A stretch of DNA of 5,015 bases from assembly GCA_017484235.1 (NCBI GenBank), contig JAFUTM010000081.1:1-5015 (forward strand), read 5' to 3'. Shown here piece after piece: positions 4,958-5,015 of this stretch (positions are counted from its first letter, which is position 1; every line of letters begins with the position of its first letter). The DNA is from Selenomonadaceae bacterium. GTDB taxonomy: Bacteria > Bacillota > Negativicutes > Selenomonadales > Selenomonadaceae. The notes below the pieces were generated by a model, which was not told the DNA's origin, did no database searches, and saw only the letters and a program-made list of their open reading frames with translations. The translations under genes were made by a program, and so were the position numbers.

Positions 4958-4994
4958 AAAAAGCAGGGTTCTCGAATTGGGAGCTCTGCTTTTT
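4958..4994 (+). terminator. Strong intrinsic terminator of the candidate RNA
   Basis: Arms 4958-4973 and 4979-4994 pair over 16 bp, with three G-U pairs, around a five-base loop GAATT. The outer five pairs are A-T, so the 3' arm ends in TTTTT. The G-U pairs favour the plus strand. The last 21 bases of the window after it show nothing further. Confidence 0.85.
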
Positions 4995-5015
4995 AGCGTG
5001 TGTTATTTTAAATAA

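Larger units (their letters stand above)
4783..4994 (+). ncRNA. Candidate structured RNA of about 210 nt (twin-loop RNA)
   Basis: The 330 bases after dedA hold no convincing protein gene, yet they have a promoter, structure and a terminator in order. Two hairpins at 4823-4848 and 4860-4889 have unrelated stems but the same loop. A single-stranded region with AAAGGAG at 4908-4913 follows, then the terminator. All stems contain G-U pairs that hold only if the plus strand is the RNA; on the minus strand they would be A-C mismatches. The two short frames here (ATG 4903, 17 codons; ATG 4916, six codons) lack proper ribosome-site spacing. It matches no RNA class I can name (not tmRNA, RNase P, SRP, 6S or T-box). 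It is either a free small RNA or the leader of a gene beyond 5015. The 5' end is estimated from the promoter. Confidence 0.6.

Noticed and set aside
1..5015. CRISPR array, insertion sequence or rRNA
   Set aside because: No regular repeat-spacer pattern, transposase, terminal inverted repeats or rRNA-like segments were seen.

Overview
The window is AT-rich bacterial DNA with short intergenic gaps, ATGA-type gene overlaps, GGAG-type ribosome binding sites and a tRNA gene that encodes its own CCA. Together with the DedA protein and the style of the two exported proteins, this suggests a Firmicute, perhaps a Negativicute. The class is an inference from protein style and was not tested.

The left half (1-2458) is read on the minus strand and looks like one transcription unit: trpF (phosphoribosylanthranilate isomerase), a Fic-domain protein, an exported protein with two related halves, and the 5' part of trpC (indole-3-glycerol-phosphate synthase), which leaves the window at base 1. 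trpF/fic and fic/exported protein each overlap by the four bases ATGA, and trpC starts 17 bases after the exported protein. TrpF and TrpC catalyse consecutive steps of tryptophan synthesis. A self-inhibited Fic AMP-transferase and an envelope protein have therefore been placed between two enzymes that are usually neighbours, and the order is F before C.

The middle (2459-3189), also minus strand, holds a 13-bp hairpin upstream of trpF (terminator of the tRNA, possibly overlapping a trpF promoter), tRNA-Pro(GGG) with a near-consensus promoter, and an unrecognised 94-residue protein. A divergent regulatory region follows.

The right half is read on the plus strand. It contains an exported His/Gly-rich protein with two helical repeats (3190-3954), a strong terminator whose loop is a G-quadruplex-like sequence, a DedA-family membrane protein (4092-4685), and a gene-free tail (4686-5015). 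The tail is organised: a promoter resembling that of the exported His-rich protein, two hairpins with different stems but the same loop, and a strong terminator. It is best read as an undescribed RNA of about 210 nt, either a small RNA or the leader of a gene beyond the edge.

The two plus-strand promoters share TTTTAATCT-like boxes, CTAAAGA and TATAAT at the same spacing. The His-rich exported protein and the RNA are therefore probably controlled together, possibly by an OmpR/PhoB-type response regulator. The most notable items are the twin-loop RNA, the shared promoter module, the fic insertion in the trp operon, and the G-rich terminator loop.
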